Assembly: GCA_964035575.1 (NCBI GenBank)
Contig: OZ037841.1
Span: 1,612,001 to 1,676,000, forward strand
Reading direction: 5' to 3'
Length of the DNA stretch: 64,000 bases
Source of the DNA: Rhynchopus sp. YZ270_cl-10
Taxonomy: Eukaryota > Euglenozoa > Diplonemea > Diplonemida > Diplonemidae
Shown here: positions 63,001-64,000 of the stretch, one piece after another
How positions within the stretch are numbered: position 1 is the stretch's first letter
Layout of the letters: every line of letters begins with the position of its first letter
Notes under the pieces: model-generated
The model's input: the letters and a program-made list of their open reading frames with translations, nothing else
The model's database searches: none
What the model was told of the DNA's origin: nothing
Translations under genes and position numbers: made by a program

Positions 63001-63587
63001 ACCACAACGACAAAGTGGTCTCACCCCTCTGCGGGCACAGTGGCATCACTGCGCACTTCACCGACGAATCGCTCTCTCTCTTTGCTGAAGACGACATCCC
63101 AAAATGCCCTGTCGAAGGCTGCACCGCGTTTCTCCATGCGGGGATGTGTTTCGCTGCAATGCCTGCAGCAGCAGACAGGCCCGTTGTGGACGACCCTCTG
63201 GCAACAGTAGCACAGAAGGTGGTTGACGTCGGGGAAGGTGTGGTGGTGGTGGCACAGAACGCAGCTACGTTGGCGAGCTTTGGCGAAGAGCTGGCGAAGT
63301 GTGGTGTGCATGGGGTGATGAGTGGAGGAGAAGGTGGTGGCGACGCAGTGCACCTTCTTCTGGCGCACGAGATGTATGGGCTTAACCTCGACACAGTGCG
63401 CAACATCGCGTTCTTGCACCCCCTCAGTGCAGCAACAGAGGACGCAAGAGATGCACTCTTTGCTCGTTGCGTCGCATGTGTGCACCGCCGTTCGCAACAA
63501 CGTCCTGTCCGCGTCTACCACTTCCCAATCTATAACACACCCGAAATGCAGATAAAATATGAGTGCAATAAAATAGGGGGTGCATAA
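57069..63587 (+). CDS. DNMT5: DNMT5-type DNA (cytosine-5) methyltransferase fused to Snf2 ATPase and RING
   Basis: Nuclear chromatin protein of 2172 aa, expected to methylate cytosine in DNA with help from ATP hydrolysis. Residues about 400-590 are a basic linker with three KARKERKGVKR-type repeats. The methyltransferase (about 615-1015) has motif I MCSGSESP (C622), catalytic C704 in GTVCKDFS, ENV (E745), QTRER (R790) and GNAMS (N997). A Cys-rich segment (C.C...C.DC..T.C..C) lies near 1055-1090. A Snf2 ATPase follows: Walker A APGWGKT (K1588), Walker B VVDEFLQL (D1691/E1692) and, late, GLNLDTVRN and CVHRRSQQRPVRVYHF. A RING-like finger (CDCCGH.., about 1970-2020) sits between the helicase lobes, as in DNMT5 and Rad5/SHPRH-type ATPases. 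No chromodomain is recognised at the N-terminus. No intron is seen. Confidence 0.88.
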   Translation: MPTPSVCLPQGTIAVALEGLSRTALYLPEALCDAQRDALGVVARACSTPPSSTTCPPLRCVADVDPACLPGESVHDTLALFHAKLSTTPSLGANRQLRNATFHSVSDDDAKHLATPLTPEHGNVVLGTQRTKGCSVTVSGEAVGLRDGQALETEPISVTFHVAKFGYISEAPWKGLWVMSTVLRNWYRIGNCTPTATAVIDTTFSHLWHPTPSTLKPNSNSEEVSPELLSDLAVILRRLLLRYSGGVQDNTMCLGEALRNRISGVLADLFFPSINPVDSEVEEASKRCITSSYAQIFLPSAILSPQQAFAELNKINTANVSAALILPRIGAAPIVFRVSRIHIRGDNIVVEGDDVMATLGVPGVASFRGSTIEVPAVVSSTPSVDTKTSLTSDSAPSTNNTKKARKERKGVREVEKETTHTTPCNVPQGVQGVSAPPSGSVLPPNTSKSDTEPISSGSILSDQNTIPEDETEPTRTSRVLLKARKERKGVKRRAEESLNNTSHPRNATQGVCGVVRSTPSPMLPILPRTAKTPKARTEQKGVKRQAEQNTTDTKRRYVKKEQIEGPKHIVKHSSKSMSVKPAWRPLRRPQSMFRDMAAKMQALYPRQTRRVVGTKLRMATMCSGSESPVLAMRLFEQCFGASFVEHVFSCEIEQFKQEFIERNFAPQHLFRDICELHKGEAETAFRGIEAVPKDIDLIVAGTVCKDFSALNNSKKGITDQGQSGRTFRGLIDYVKYASPCIVILENVRTAPWAEINAFFEAIRCPDYPERRYSVSTCMVDTKDYYLPQTRERGYLCASWNAAGLALFSEAVAELRYESGPTVASFLLPPQHPELARAKAVAHLRRRQASRQWRGRGRVNNTADRASDGLGTKTPYTNRSEDGTVAPPIWAWRAWLSSLTTRAQDSVDIHFLRRACSACPEDVMHKTYVLDILQSPYRTKYGGKVGLAPCLTPKGCFLVTDRGRPLLGCEMLALQGLPLEMLNLSRESDSQLRDLAGNAMSCTVVGAVMMSALLAVGPRREQQATPEISATATTPTMLHSTPQCDISAAAQLASDAGAVCPCEDDTTCVSAFLLCSDCGATACRSCHGVRQSTQHHMHDVARPTKHAPRETLLSLLPKTVRFVLDADDGSDIFAVQVADHLSTRPLLLTSLHRGEAWYAEYSSADEDVSATLHLNGSFEWRVYSTLRGLFTGYGVTAARAPLIRIDENGWALAADTVQLSVTVTGTHPTATWQQEMGIASTLSRPPSRLSVVLTDADQNIDIAGSYTHLPHCGGVCNALYRRVDGPPVFFFQSSASGGSPSADVCIFSSSCEHSALHAPQQDALAATSTGWRFSCGTQHLTCKSVVYQPASGTVQLNYGLEVSLPSAYPTTQLARCGVPFVAAVLRFPHQACEVQHHIAGAMLQGTPGWVHLCDSVLQEFCAQCSPLLPQNATLLQKLQYHRALKARPKAIHAEGGEGEGEEGRSIRLLVDPVTLLHRCLNVLKVRDHVSCRWRLSRLSVEMAEPLEQVSFPSFSTPVATAVRFEGALTESQGRALSWMREREREDDAQRWVEEEAEEAVVNGVLLEARVSRKVSVRGGVLACAPGWGKTVALCALLSTSPAKTLIIAPQRLVLQWEREIRRFTNIAPTVATTASGITDDTETLIIAAQLLEGLAPGVQKHLGLQRFCAAFDEAFGAGKVGLAFSWGRIVVDEFLQLSGPQKHIVRRLRGDAATWLLSASMDTRNGNVTAKVNTAASLLGAHIGTDLGLSRDKANTANTLPRAVSAVFRSFLRDRQNLFITTFLRSASAQCAAELTHIKTPLNLPNAALAVLMEIYASGVSKSGTLKHTFCLPRTQGGFRTLEELAQQRRGECATYKKKIGSRLERIIWGVADLAKQRGADPMEVKVLRLDITLLSTVGDAEAGRHIEEMTSSASDRVATAHRKPYLAPRGEYRDLIGSLRTVANKCASYTQRLRSLRLILAILGEGDNKCDCCGHSVHHNDKVVSPLCGHSGITAHFTDESLSLFAEDDIPKCPVEGCTAFLHAGMCFAAMPAAADRPVVDDPLATVAQKVVDVGEGVVVVAQNAATLASFGEELAKCGVHGVMSGGEGGGDAVHLLLAHEMYGLNLDTVRNIAFLHPLSAATEDARDALFARCVACVHRRSQQRPVRVYHFPIYNTPEMQIKYECNKIGGA

Positions 63588-64000
63588 GGGGGTAGGGTTT
63601 GAGAAGATATCTTTGATCCAAATGTGGGATTATCAATTCTTTCTGCGGGGTCCTTTGCACTGTCACAAGAGGGCTTTATATTCATATTTGTATTAGGGTA
63701 AGTACTTTGTGGTGGGAATGATTCAAATGTCTGAGACTTTTTGCTTATTCCTCCCTCTATTGTGCACTCACACATTTCTCTGCCTCTGCACTTCAGGCTA
63801 AGGGTTTTTTTTTTCCTTTTTGCCATCCACTTCTGGGCGTTTTGAAAGAAATGACGTGGGTTGCGTACCAACTAAATATGAGGAAGAACGAGGTTTTATC
63901 CCCAACAATAAAATAGTTTTGGACTGACGGTGTGTTTCTCCGTCACATTGTTTTCTAGATTTGTTTTTTTTCACTTTTTTTTTTTTAGATGTGTATGCAC
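63588..64000. other. Spacer at the right window edge
   Basis: No supported gene. Box C recurs at 63656-63690 (GCACTGTCACAAGAGGGC). T runs increase towards 64000 and could be the leader of a gene outside the window. Confidence 0.55.
63656..63690 (+). repeat. Dispersed box C, copy near window end
   Basis: GCACTGTCACAAGAGGGCTT followed by TATATTCATATTTG. It shares the ACTGTCACAAGAGGGCT core with 39833. Confidence 0.5.

Overview
This is a nuclear window from a eukaryotic protist. Every gene I can support, from the partial amidase at base 3 to the DNA methyltransferase ending at 63587, is on the + strand. Most starts have a pyrimidine-rich tract ending in AG upstream, usually within about 60 bases. 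Conventional introns are few and short (65-161 nt) and nearly all begin GTATGY. One-way gene order with pyrimidine/AG leaders suggests polycistronic transcription and spliced-leader trans-splicing, as in Euglenozoa (a diplonemid fits best). That placement is inference: no spliced-leader gene, rRNA or tRNA was seen.

Layout. 1-8.5 kb: 3' part of a FAAH-type amidase, a six-TM adenylate cyclase with a degenerate second cyclase domain, a cyclin-fold protein and a ferric reductase/NADPH oxidase-type flavocytochrome. 10.3-13.3 kb: a surface protein with a propeller-like ectodomain, a Pro/Thr stalk, several membrane helices and a coiled coil. 13.3-18.5 kb: repeat-rich spacer with a 268-bp tandem duplication. 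18.5-32.9 kb: a CMGC-like kinase, a two-exon CCCH/LRR protein, a secreted collagen-like protein carrying a permuted phage-tail-collar module, and a second, very large receptor-type cyclase with an intron. 33.1-34.6 kb: a whole-looking DD37E Tc1/mariner element. 34.6-40 kb: repeats and a 1-kb foldback element. 40.1-45.3 kb: three nearly identical Mu-type glutathione transferases separated by terminal-inverted-repeat elements. 46.5-54.3 kb: a GAF protein, a five-exon coiled-coil protein and a secreted subtilase. 57.1-63.6 kb: a DNMT5-type methyltransferase fused to a Snf2 ATPase with an inserted RING.

There is no operon-like functional pathway. Recurring themes are cAMP signalling (two cyclases built as catalytic plus pseudo-cyclase pairs), secreted or surface proteins (subtilase, collagen-like protein, propeller receptor), redox and detoxification (flavocytochrome, GSTs) and chromatin methylation. 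Spacers are T-rich and hold several dispersed repeat families, which I saw mainly in the same orientation as the genes.
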